Below, piece after piece: positions 6,905 to 14,224 of a stretch of DNA of 15,712 bases (the first letter of the stretch is position 1; each line of letters starts with the position of its first letter). Made by a program: the position numbers and the translations under genes. The notes beneath the pieces are model-generated. The model made no database searches. It saw nothing but the letters and a program-made list of their open reading frames with translations, and had not been told where the DNA came from. The stretch is taken from contig JAIRPM010000180.1 of assembly GCA_031257075.1 (NCBI GenBank), positions 1 to 15,712 on the forward strand, read 5' to 3'. Source of the DNA: Spirochaetaceae bacterium (lineage in GTDB: Bacteria; Spirochaetota; Spirochaetia; Treponematales; Breznakiellaceae).

Positions 6905-6922
6905 ATTAATCAGCGTTGCCCT
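6905..6922 (+). repeat. 18-bp motif, copy 2 of 2
   Basis: This copy matches 209-226 at 17 of 18 positions. It lies in the 177-bp divergent region between the HEXXH gene and the lipoprotein gene, and overlaps the candidate -35 box TTGCCC (6916-6921). Confidence 0.5.
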
Positions 6923-6944
6923 TATTCTCAGGAAAAACATATTT
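6916..6944 (+). promoter_or_regulatory. Candidate promoter of the lipoprotein-DUF2318 operon
   Basis: TTGCCC (6916-6921), 17 bp, then CATATT (6939-6944) match four of six bases each. Initiation near 6951 would give a leader of about 75 nt containing the inverted repeat at 6978-7012 and the SD at 7016. This is the best plus-strand candidate in the gap but is not strong. Confidence 0.3.
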
Positions 6945-6977
6945 CCGCCACAATGTTGCGGTAAAAATGTACTAAAA

Positions 6978-7012
6978 GCAACGCCGGTTACTATCAAATC
7001 AACCGGCGTTGC
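6978..7012 (+). promoter_or_regulatory. Perfect 12-bp inverted repeat just before the SD
   Basis: GCAACGCCGGTT (6978-6989) and AACCGGCGTTGC (7001-7012) are exact reverse complements around an 11-nt loop. The repeat ends 3 nt before the SD AAGGAG (7016-7021) of the lipoprotein gene. As RNA it would be a stable hairpin able to affect ribosome access; as DNA it could be an operator for a dimeric regulator. On the minus strand the stem is followed by TTTT, so it might also stop antisense transcription toward the HEXXH gene. Confidence 0.75.
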
Positions 7013-7015
7013 ATC

Positions 7016-7021
7016 AAGGAG
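7016..7021 (+). promoter_or_regulatory. Shine-Dalgarno of the lipoprotein gene
   Basis: AAGGAG stands 5 nt before the ATG at 7027. This supports 7027 over an in-frame TTG at 7009, which lies within the inverted repeat. Confidence 0.8.
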
Positions 7022-7026
7022 ATAAA

Positions 7027-7698
7027 ATGAAAAAGAATGCAAACTATGCCGCCGCCGCTATGGTTATTTTGGCCGTGTCGTGTTCCAGATTCGATGTAGT
7101 AGGAACGGACTCCGTAAAATCTTTTGACAAGGTTTTGCGGCAGGCGCCCCAATTGGTAACGGCAGACGAAATGAACGGCGGCTGGTCGCTTGCCGCCCCG
7201 GACGGTATGGCGCGGTTTATTTGGAGCAAAAACTACGCCGAAAGCCCTCTGCATGATGTCATGCTGGAATTTGATGCCGCGCCGTTTATTGCCGCCGGCC
7301 TTGACCCGGAAAAACTGCCCGGCGAATTCGCCTTTTACGAGGGAATGTTAATGACCGGCGCAAAACTAGGGCAGGAAACGCTGAAGTATTCAGGCGAGGT
7401 TACGCCCCTTGCCTCATACGAACAAATCATGCAAAAACACCGGAGTGCCATCGGTTACCATGCCGTGCTCGACCATTACGGCGTGAACTTGGGCGGAGGC
7501 AACCTCTTTGAATGGGCCAAAGATATGGCAACCAATGACAAGGACATTGTCTTTGTGCTTAACCCGGAACCGTTTATTGCCGCCGGAGTTGACCCTTCCC
7601 GCATTGACGGCTGGGTCTTTGCCAAGGTAACGGTCGATGACGCAAACGGCAAGCCGGTAGAGGCGGACAAAATTTTGAAGCCCTTTAATCTTTTGTAG
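7027..7698 (+). CDS. Putative lipoprotein with an internal duplication, unknown function
   Basis: The 223-residue protein starts MKK, has an Ala-rich hydrophobic stretch, and a relaxed spirochaete-type lipobox ending at C19 (LAVSC), so it is probably a lipoprotein anchored in the envelope. The mature part repeats a module: PFIAAGLDP at 86-94 and PFIAAGVDP at 182-190, each preceded by a W-x-K segment and an acidic strand and followed by G and an aromatic-rich strand. The DNA of the two copies shares a 17-bp identical stretch (7282-7298, 7570-7586). I do not recognise the family. It is followed at once by a DUF2318 gene with overlapping SD signals, suggesting the two proteins work together outside the cytoplasm. 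Confidence 0.78.
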   Translation: MKKNANYAAAAMVILAVSCSRFDVVGTDSVKSFDKVLRQAPQLVTADEMNGGWSLAAPDGMARFIWSKNYAESPLHDVMLEFDAAPFIAAGLDPEKLPGEFAFYEGMLMTGAKLGQETLKYSGEVTPLASYEQIMQKHRSAIGYHAVLDHYGVNLGGGNLFEWAKDMATNDKDIVFVLNPEPFIAAGVDPSRIDGWVFAKVTVDDANGKPVEADKILKPFNLL

Positions 7699-7704
7699 GA
7701 GGAG
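7697..7704 (+). promoter_or_regulatory. Shine-Dalgarno deciding the DUF2318 gene start
   Basis: AGGAGGAG overlaps the lipoprotein stop (TAG 7696-7698). It directly abuts the ATG at 7705 but is 6 nt from the ATG at 7711, so 7711 is the more likely start. Confidence 0.7.
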
Positions 7705-7710
7705 ATGAAA

Positions 7711-8196
7711 ATGAGAACTTTCTTTGGTAAACATTTGATTGCGGCAACTGTGCCTGTGGCTTTCTTTTTTGCCCTTACGCCTGCCTTTGCGCAAAGCGCT
7801 CTTAATACGGTAAAACCCGCCATCGCCGATAAGGATTTGGTAATAAAAGTAAGCGAGATAACGGAAAATGCCGTCTTTTACCCTGTGGATATTGATGGGA
7901 CGCGGCTGGAAGTGCTGGTAGTAAAAGCGCCTGACGGTACGATACGCACGGCATTCAACACCTGCCAGGTTTGCTACGGTTCAGGACGCGGCTTTTACAA
8001 ACAGCAGGGAACGGTGCTGGTCTGCCAAAACTGCGGCAACCGCTTCCGTATGAGCCAGGTTGAAGTGAGAAGCGGCGGCTGTAATCCTGTGCCAATCTTC
8101 CCGCAAAATAAAACGGTAACGGCGCAAACCATCACCGTTTCAAAAGATTTCCTAAAAGAAGCAAAAGCGATTTTTGCGCGTTGGAAACGGGCATGA
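7711..8196 (+). CDS. DUF2318 family Fe-S-type exported protein
   Basis: The 161-residue product has a signal peptide (Arg and Lys near the start, hydrophobic core about 9-20, cleavage after LTPAFA). The mature part matches DUF2318: FNTCQVCYGSGRGFY with C85 and C88, LVCQNCGNRF with C105 and C108, and GGCNPVPI with C124. Two CxxC pairs plus a fifth cysteine suggest an Fe-S cluster or another bound metal. Family members elsewhere are often membrane proteins beside iron permeases or P19-type proteins; this one is a short soluble form and no permease follows. It is paired with the lipoprotein upstream. Its role is probably periplasmic metal or redox handling; the exact activity is unknown. Confidence 0.85.
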   Translation: MRTFFGKHLIAATVPVAFFFALTPAFAQSALNTVKPAIADKDLVIKVSEITENAVFYPVDIDGTRLEVLVVKAPDGTIRTAFNTCQVCYGSGRGFYKQQGTVLVCQNCGNRFRMSQVEVRSGGCNPVPIFPQNKTVTAQTITVSKDFLKEAKAIFARWKRA

Positions 8197-8208
8197 TTGT
8201 TTCCGGGC

Positions 8209-8241
8209 GGCGGCGCGTGTCCCCTTGTTTAGCGCGCCGCC
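8209..8241 (+). terminator. GC-rich hairpin after the DUF2318 gene, weak terminator candidate
   Basis: GGCGGCGCG (8209-8217) pairs perfectly with CGCGCCGCC (8233-8241) around a 15-nt loop. No U-run follows, so it is not a classical intrinsic terminator. The loop contains TTGTTT, the -35 box of the pheT promoter, so the hairpin and the promoter occupy the same DNA. Confidence 0.45.
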
Positions 8242-8254
8242 CGCGCGGTATACT
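8225..8254 (+). promoter_or_regulatory. pheT promoter, near-leaderless
   Basis: TTGTTT (8225-8230), 18 bp, TATACT (8249-8254). The ATG of pheT at 8263 begins nine bases after the -10 ends, so the leader would be at most two or three nucleotides. No SD is present. The -10 box and the 18-bp spacing are the same as at the ferredoxin promoter. Confidence 0.65.
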
Positions 8255-8262
8255 GAGCGCAA

Positions 8263-10062
8263 ATGCCAAAAATCGAAGTAAACGAAGAATTGTTTTACAG
8301 CCTTGCCGGAAGGCGCTGGAAAACACGTGAAGAATTTGAGAGCGCCCTTACCTGTGCAAAGGCCGAGTTGGATGAGGATTCGGATAAAAATCTGGCGGAA
8401 ACCGAACGGGTTCTCAAAATCGAACTAAATGACACAAACCGCCCCGACCTATGGAGCACCGCCGGATGCGCCCGCCAACTGCGTATCTACTATACGGGGA
8501 AAACGCCGTTCTACCCGTTCTTTTCCGCTCCCGGCAACATGAAAGCCGCAAAAAAATATATCATCGCGGAAGAAACGGTAAAAGCGGTGCGCCCCTTTAT
8601 AGCCGGGTTTGTTGCTAAAGGCAAAACGATAACGGACGCTTCCCTGCGGGATGTGATACAAACGCAGGAAAAACTTGCATGGAATTACGGGCGCAAACGC
8701 CGTACCGTTTCTATGGGGCTTTACCGCGCCGCCGGCATCAAATGGCCCGTGTGTTACAAAGCCGTAGACCCGGACTCCGTTTCATTTATACCGCTCCAAT
8801 GGGACACGCCTCTTACCCTCCGCGAAATACTAAAACAGCATCCGAAAGGTAAAGAATATGCTTTTATACAAGAGCGCGAGCCGTTGCACCCATTGCTGCT
8901 TGATTCGGCAGGGGCGGTGCTTTCCTATCCGCCCATCATCAACTCGGCCGATTTGGGCGCGGTTCAAGCAGGAGACAGCGAACTTTTTATCGAAATAACC
9001 GGTACCGATATTCATGCGGTAACGTTATCGGCATCCATTGTTGCCTGCGACTTTGCCGACCAAGGATACGAAATAGAGCCTGTCGAAGTGCGGAGCGCCT
9101 ATGATACAGCCTTCGGTAAACTCTACACGACCCCATTTTATTTTCAGGAACCGGTATTTTGTTCACTTGACCGTATTGAAAAGTATTTGGGTGAAAAACT
9201 GGATGGCAAGGAATGTGTTGCCGCGCTGGAACGTATGGGCTGCGGCGCGGAACGTTTGAACGCGCTTGAACGCGGCGCGCCTGACGGCGAAGGCGCGGGA
9301 AAAGGCGGCATCCCCGGCATCCTTTGCCGGCTGCCTCCCTACCGGAACGATTACCTTCATGCGGCCGATGTGCTGGAAGACGTGATGATAGGGCGCGGTC
9401 TTAATACCTTTACGCCGCAAAAACCCGCCGAATTTACCGTAGGGAGACTTTCCCCGGTTACCCTGTTAAGCCGCAAAGTAAAGGCGGCTCTCACCGGCAT
9501 GGGGTATCAGGAGATGATTTACAACTATCTCGGTTCCGGCGAAGAACTTGCCGGTATGATGGCGGGTGTAAACGGGGGAGAAACCGGTGTAAATACGCAA
9601 GGAAACGGTTTAATTCAGATAGCGAACCCGATGAGCGAGAAGTTTGAATTCGTGCGGGACAGCATACTTCCGAACCTGATGAAAAGCGAGCAGGTGTCGG
9701 CAAACGCCGCTTATCCGCACAGAATTTTTGAAACGGGAAAGGTCGCGTTCAAAGACGCAAAGCGCAATTATGGTACGGCAACGCGCCAGTATGCGGCATT
9801 TCTCTATGCGGCGCCGGACGCGAATTTCAACACGCTCTCCGCGCAAATTCAAACCTTGTTCTACTATCTGAACCGCGAATTCGAGGTAGCGGCGCTGGAC
9901 ACCGGCGATACGCGGTTCATACACGGGCGGGCGGCGGCGGTTCTCTACAAAGGCGGCCGGGTAGGGGTGTTTGGCGAAATTCACCCGGCGGTACTGGAGG
10001 CATTCAATGTGGAAATGCCTTGCGCCGCTTGTGAAATCGACCTTGATTATTTATTACACTAA
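8263..10062 (+). CDS. pheT: Phenylalanyl-tRNA synthetase beta subunit, archaeal/eukaryotic type
   Basis: PheT forms the alpha2-beta2 enzyme that charges tRNA-Phe. At 599 residues it is the short archaeal/eukaryotic form rather than the roughly 800-residue bacterial form: it lacks the N-terminal tRNA-binding EMAP-like domain and the C-terminal anticodon-binding domain. Landmarks are LNDTNRPDLW near 55-64, a B5 domain at about 300-386 ending in LPPYRNDYLHAADVLEDVMIGRG, and the catalytic-like core to the end (FEFVRDSILPNLM, FGEIHPAVLEAF). Spirochaetes are known to carry this form. No pheS gene is adjacent. The start at 8263 fits the family N-terminus and the promoter. A 9-bp gap separates it from the radical SAM gene. 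Confidence 0.95.
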   Translation: MPKIEVNEELFYSLAGRRWKTREEFESALTCAKAELDEDSDKNLAETERVLKIELNDTNRPDLWSTAGCARQLRIYYTGKTPFYPFFSAPGNMKAAKKYIIAEETVKAVRPFIAGFVAKGKTITDASLRDVIQTQEKLAWNYGRKRRTVSMGLYRAAGIKWPVCYKAVDPDSVSFIPLQWDTPLTLREILKQHPKGKEYAFIQEREPLHPLLLDSAGAVLSYPPIINSADLGAVQAGDSELFIEITGTDIHAVTLSASIVACDFADQGYEIEPVEVRSAYDTAFGKLYTTPFYFQEPVFCSLDRIEKYLGEKLDGKECVAALERMGCGAERLNALERGAPDGEGAGKGGIPGILCRLPPYRNDYLHAADVLEDVMIGRGLNTFTPQKPAEFTVGRLSPVTLLSRKVKAALTGMGYQEMIYNYLGSGEELAGMMAGVNGGETGVNTQGNGLIQIANPMSEKFEFVRDSILPNLMKSEQVSANAAYPHRIFETGKVAFKDAKRNYGTATRQYAAFLYAAPDANFNTLSAQIQTLFYYLNREFEVAALDTGDTRFIHGRAAAVLYKGGRVGVFGEIHPAVLEAFNVEMPCAACEIDLDYLLH

Positions 10063-10071
10063 ACTTTACAA

Positions 10072-12456
10072 GTGTCCTATTATATCAATCCAGTTACGGA
10101 TTTAGGCGAGGCTCTTCTTGGAGTTGAAAAACCGGCGCGGTATACCGGCGGCGAGTTCGGCAGGCTTGCCAAAAGAGTAGAAGAAGCCGGCGAAGCGCCT
10201 CTGCAAACAATTATCGCTTTTCCCGATTTATACGAAATTGGCATGTCGAATTATGCGCTCAAAATTATTTATAACCGGATGAATGCGCTCACAGGCGTTA
10301 TCTGCGACCGCGCCTTTGCGCCGGCGCCCGATTTTGAAGAACTGCTCACGAAAAAACAAATCCCCCTTTACGGCCTTGATACCGGCATCGCGCTTTCTTC
10401 CGTTGATATCCTGATGTTTACCTTGGGATACGAATTAGGAATAACTACGCTGCTTGCGATGCTCAAAAACGCCTCTATACCTCTCCATAGCGAGGAACGT
10501 GATGAAATTCATCCTATAGTGATAATGGGCGGTGTTTGCGCATCAAATCCGCTTCCCTATGCGGCCTTTATTGACGCGTTTTGGATAGGCGAAGCCGAAG
10601 CCGGTTTTTTCAACCTTATTGAACAGGCGCGGGACGCAAAAAGAAAAGGGGAGGGCAGGGGAGCGCTGCTTGAATTACTGCGCCGGCACCCCTCCGTATG
10701 GTACAAAGACAAACCCAACGCGGTACGCGCCATCCATACCGGTTTTTCACAAGAAGCCGCCGCCGCTATTTATCCGGTTCCCAGCATGCGTGTTGTGCAG
10801 CAGCATGGTTATGTTGAAATTATGCGCGGCTGCCCTAACGGCTGCCGTTTTTGCCATGCGGGGATGTGGTACCGCCCTATGCGTCAAAAGGACGCGCGTA
10901 TTGCCGCCCTCGAGGTTGAAGAGTATGTCAAAAAGGGAGGATTCAGAGAGATAAGTTTATCATCCCTTTCCAGCGCCGATTATGACGGAATTGACGCGCT
11001 TGCCTGTCGGTTAAACACTCTTTACAAAGGCCTTTTTGTGTCATTTCAACTGCCTTCGCTTCATGTTTCCACTTTTTCACTGCCGCTTTTGAAAGAAATT
11101 TCTAAAGTGCGCAAGAGCGGTTTGACATTTGCGGTAGAAACGCCTTCTTTACGCGGGCAACTTAGCATCAATAAAACCGCCGGCCTTGACACCATCGCCG
11201 AAACACTTATAGAAAGCAAAAAATACGGTTGGAAAGGGGCAAAACTCTACTTTATGACCGGCCTCCCTTTCAGCGAATCTGCGGAATCTGATGAAGCCGA
11301 TGAAATTATCACATTTGTCAAAGAATTGAGCCGGCGCGTGCGGATGGTTTTTACCATCAATGTGGGGATTTTTATCCCCAAACCGCATACGCCGTTCCAA
11401 TGGCAGGCGCAGGCGGAGAACAAGCGCGGTGCCTTAAAAAAAATCACCGCTGCGCTTAAACCGCTGGGGCACAAGGTCAATACCGCGAATGCTTTTATAT
11501 CCCGAATCGAAGGCCTGCTTTCCCGCGGGGATGAGCGGGTAGGGCGTTTGATAGAAGACGCCTTTCTTTCCGGCGCGTCTCTTGACGCATGGAGCGACCG
11601 GTTTCGGTTTGACATTTGGGAACGCATCGCCGCTGAAAATGAACCGCTTTTTCAAGAAATTTTGGGAGCAAAGGCTGACCTTCCATGGTCGTGTATCGAT
11701 TCCGGTATCCGCGAAGCGTTTTTGAAACAAGAATTATCGAACAGCAAAGACGCGGAACAATTATGCCCCTGTCAACAAAATTGCACACATTCATGTGGTG
11801 TTTGCGACAAGGATAAAAAAATACAAAAAAACATACATACAGAAAATAATTCTTTGAAATTAGGCGAGAATTTTATTGCCGGTTCCGTTCAGGCGCGGCT
11901 ACAGCCTGGCACTTACCGGATACTTTTTTCATATTCAAAAAAAGGCCCTGCGCTTTTCTTGTCTCATTTAAGCATTATTGAAGTGTTTTCGATGGCTTTA
12001 TTGCGCGCGGGAATTGAAGCGGAGTACAGTGAAGGGTTTAACCCTATTCCAAAATTGACTTTCGCAAGTCCCATTTCAATAGGAATTAGCGCCAACAACG
12101 AAATTGCTTCTGTTGATGTGCGTGGGGCGCTTGCGGATACTGTTTTTATATCCAAAATGAACGAGGCCTTGCCGGAAGGAATTCGTATAAATGCGGCAAG
12201 CTGCGTTTATATTCCCTTCGGCGAAAAAAAAATCTCTGTACCATCTGTCCTTTGGGGATTTGCCTATACGGCAACATCATCCGGCGCTTTGCCGGACTTT
12301 GTTGCCACTCAAGACGAAAAAGCCTACCGGCAAAAAAAGATAGGGCGCGGAGAGGGGGTTTTTTCATTATGCCGCCATGCCGTACTCGCAAAAAACGCGG
12401 ATTCCGGTTTTATGGACTATTTTGACTTCTATAAACAGCATTATACTCCTGTTTAA
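10072..12456 (+). CDS. B12-binding radical SAM protein fused to DUF2344 (TIGR03960/TIGR03936 type)
   Basis: The 794-residue protein starts with GTG; its EKPARYTGGE start fits the family. Residues about 50-200 form a B12-binding-like domain (FPDLYEIGMSN, then MGGVCASNPLP). The radical SAM core has the cluster motif C254-x3-C258-x2-C261, which binds a 4Fe-4S cluster and S-adenosylmethionine. A second cysteine group, C565, C567, C571, C575 and C578, lies before the DUF2344 domain (about 616 to the end, FLSHLSIIEVF and YSEGFNPIPK). In other bacteria the two parts are fused or adjacent and often near rng or ribosomal genes; the substrate is unknown to me. No SD precedes the GTG, so it probably relies on ribosomes finishing pheT 9 bp upstream. 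Confidence 0.88.
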   Translation: MSYYINPVTDLGEALLGVEKPARYTGGEFGRLAKRVEEAGEAPLQTIIAFPDLYEIGMSNYALKIIYNRMNALTGVICDRAFAPAPDFEELLTKKQIPLYGLDTGIALSSVDILMFTLGYELGITTLLAMLKNASIPLHSEERDEIHPIVIMGGVCASNPLPYAAFIDAFWIGEAEAGFFNLIEQARDAKRKGEGRGALLELLRRHPSVWYKDKPNAVRAIHTGFSQEAAAAIYPVPSMRVVQQHGYVEIMRGCPNGCRFCHAGMWYRPMRQKDARIAALEVEEYVKKGGFREISLSSLSSADYDGIDALACRLNTLYKGLFVSFQLPSLHVSTFSLPLLKEISKVRKSGLTFAVETPSLRGQLSINKTAGLDTIAETLIESKKYGWKGAKLYFMTGLPFSESAESDEADEIITFVKELSRRVRMVFTINVGIFIPKPHTPFQWQAQAENKRGALKKITAALKPLGHKVNTANAFISRIEGLLSRGDERVGRLIEDAFLSGASLDAWSDRFRFDIWERIAAENEPLFQEILGAKADLPWSCIDSGIREAFLKQELSNSKDAEQLCPCQQNCTHSCGVCDKDKKIQKNIHTENNSLKLGENFIAGSVQARLQPGTYRILFSYSKKGPALFLSHLSIIEVFSMALLRAGIEAEYSEGFNPIPKLTFASPISIGISANNEIASVDVRGALADTVFISKMNEALPEGIRINAASCVYIPFGEKKISVPSVLWGFAYTATSSGALPDFVATQDEKAYRQKKIGRGEGVFSLCRHAVLAKNADSGFMDYFDFYKQHYTPV

Positions 12457-12459
12457 CAA

Positions 12460-12498
12460 AGAGGCACCGGCGGCGTTTTCACCCTCTATTTTACTTTA
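12460..12498 (+). terminator. Weak terminator candidate in the convergent gap
   Basis: The 92-bp gap between the radical SAM gene and the convergent comM contains AGAGG (12460-12464) pairing with CCTCT (12483-12487) around an 18-nt loop, followed by an AT-rich stretch. The stem is short and the loop long, so this is weak. Nothing better is visible on either strand in the gap. Confidence 0.25.
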
Positions 12499-12548
12499 CA
12501 TAATCGATATTCTGTCTACCTGTTTTCTGCCGGATAGCGGCGAATGCT

Positions 12549-14180
12549 TTATTGCGCGTCTTCTTTTGCCGCGAATACATCGTACGGGTCTTCTCCGTAA
12601 CGGCGGTGCTGTACCGCCTCAAGGATGTGTTCTATATCGATAGTATCTTTTCCGTCCAAATCCGCGATGGTACGGGCAACTCTCAGGACGCTATAGCAGG
12701 CGCGTCCTGAAAAATCCAGTTTTTCCGACGCTTGCTTCAATGCCGGGCCGGCCTTTGCGGTAAGCGGACAGAAAGAACGTATCATACCGGCGCCAATATC
12801 GGCATTTCTCCGCGGCGCGCGTACACAGCCGGTGTTTTGACGGATATTGTCCGGTTTAAAACGCTCCCGTTGAATTTCCACCGCTTTTATGACGCGTTTC
12901 CGTATTATCGCGCTTGTCTCATTTGTCTCCTTGCCAATGCCTCCCGACTGGGCGACAACGCGCAATTCAATCCGGTCAAGCAGAGCGCCGCCAAAACGCT
13001 TCCAGTACCGTTCGATTTCATGCGCGGAACAATAGCAAGCGGCGCTTCTATGTTTTGCGTTCATGCCAAGCCGGCCGCATGGGCAAGGGTTGGAGGCCAT
13101 GATAAGTTGAAAGGCGGCGGGCAGCCGGACAGAGCCTTCCGCCCGGGAAATAGTGATTATTTTGTCTTCCAAAGGCTCGCGGAGAGCCTGAAGCGTGTTT
13201 ACTTTGAATTCCGGCGCTTCATCCAGAAAAAGCACTCCGTAATGCGCGAGGCTTATTTCCCCGGGCCGTATAGATTTTCCGCCGCCCAGTATGCCTTCCA
13301 TACTTGCCGAATGATGAGGCGCGCGGAAAGGCGGCTGTTTTATCAGCATAGTTGGCTGAATGTCGGAGCCGCCGTTTCCTAAAAGTTGGCCTGCCAGACT
13401 ATGGAGTTTTGTTACTTCCACCGCTTCATCACGGGTAAGCGGCGCCATAATAGAACCGGCGCGGCGGGCAAGCATCGTTTTACCAATTCCGGGCGGACCA
13501 AAAACCAAAAGGTTGTGGCCGCCCGCCATGGCAATTTCCATAGCCCGTTTATAACGCGCTTGGCCGTTTACATCGGAAAAATCGCCTTCAGAACCTGCGC
13601 TGTACGGCAGAGGCCCCGCGGCCGGCAATTCTTCCGGCAGCCCGTTTGCGCGGTGCCGGCATGGGAAACAGCCTTGTTCCATTTTACATAAAAGAGCGGC
13701 CATGGCTTCTTCGAGCGTGTTAACTCCGCAGATAGCGCCTTCTTCCAGCAGAGCGGCTTCGGAAGCGTTTTCCGCCGGTACGATAAAATCACGAATACCG
13801 GCGGAAAGGCCGGAGGAGACGGCGGGCAGCACTCCCCTACCCGCCCGTACCGCTCCTGATAGTTCAAGTTCACCCAGCGCCATTATATCGCCCGGATATG
13901 GCACCATTTCCGCCGCGGCCATAATCGCCAGCGCTATCGGCAAATCTAATCCCGCCCCGTCTTTTTTAATCCCGGCCGGCGCAAGGTTAATTAACACCCT
14001 GTCTGCGGGAAATTTTAAGTTTGAATTGCGAAAAGCGGCGCGAACCCGCTCCCGGGCTTCACGCACCGCCCCCGCCGCAAGACCGGTAATGTCGATGCCC
14101 GGAATAGCGCGGCGTATGTCCGCTTCCACGCTTACCAGAATACCATCACAGGCATAGGGAACAAAACTAAATACGCGCAT
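12549..14180 (-). CDS. comM: YifB/ComM family Mg-chelatase-like AAA+ ATPase
   Basis: The 543-residue protein has the ComM layout: an N-terminal Lon-protease-like fold (about 1-170, with the LINLAPAGIKKDG and LDLPIALAI segments), then an AAA+ domain with Walker A GPPGIGKT at 228-235, Walker B VLFLDE at 316-321 and the NPCPCG motif at 364-369 with C382 and C384, and a C-terminal helical domain. In Vibrio and Haemophilus, ComM is a hexameric branch-migration helicase that helps integrate transformed DNA; it is also widespread in bacteria not known to be competent. A Cys-rich insert, CKMEQGCFPC, lies at 165-174. It follows ribF by 44 bp with a weak AAGG SD. The family call is firm; a competence role here is inferred. 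Confidence 0.93.
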   Translation of the reverse strand: MRVFSFVPYACDGILVSVEADIRRAIPGIDITGLAAGAVREARERVRAAFRNSNLKFPADRVLINLAPAGIKKDGAGLDLPIALAIMAAAEMVPYPGDIMALGELELSGAVRAGRGVLPAVSSGLSAGIRDFIVPAENASEAALLEEGAICGVNTLEEAMAALLCKMEQGCFPCRHRANGLPEELPAAGPLPYSAGSEGDFSDVNGQARYKRAMEIAMAGGHNLLVFGPPGIGKTMLARRAGSIMAPLTRDEAVEVTKLHSLAGQLLGNGGSDIQPTMLIKQPPFRAPHHSASMEGILGGGKSIRPGEISLAHYGVLFLDEAPEFKVNTLQALREPLEDKIITISRAEGSVRLPAAFQLIMASNPCPCGRLGMNAKHRSAACYCSAHEIERYWKRFGGALLDRIELRVVAQSGGIGKETNETSAIIRKRVIKAVEIQRERFKPDNIRQNTGCVRAPRRNADIGAGMIRSFCPLTAKAGPALKQASEKLDFSGRACYSVLRVARTIADLDGKDTIDIEHILEAVQHRRYGEDPYDVFAAKEDAQ

Positions 14181-14224
14181 ATACCTTAAATACGCGCAAC
14201 GTATGCATTTTGCATTGAGAAGCG

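Noticed and set aside
12529..12541. Small GCCG/CGGC hairpin just past the comM stop
   Set aside because: It has a four-base stem with no U-run on either strand, too weak to call a terminator.
12732..13382. Plus-strand open frame of 216 codons opposite comM
   Set aside because: It is antisense to well-conserved ComM motifs including Walker B, with no recognisable domain or start signal.
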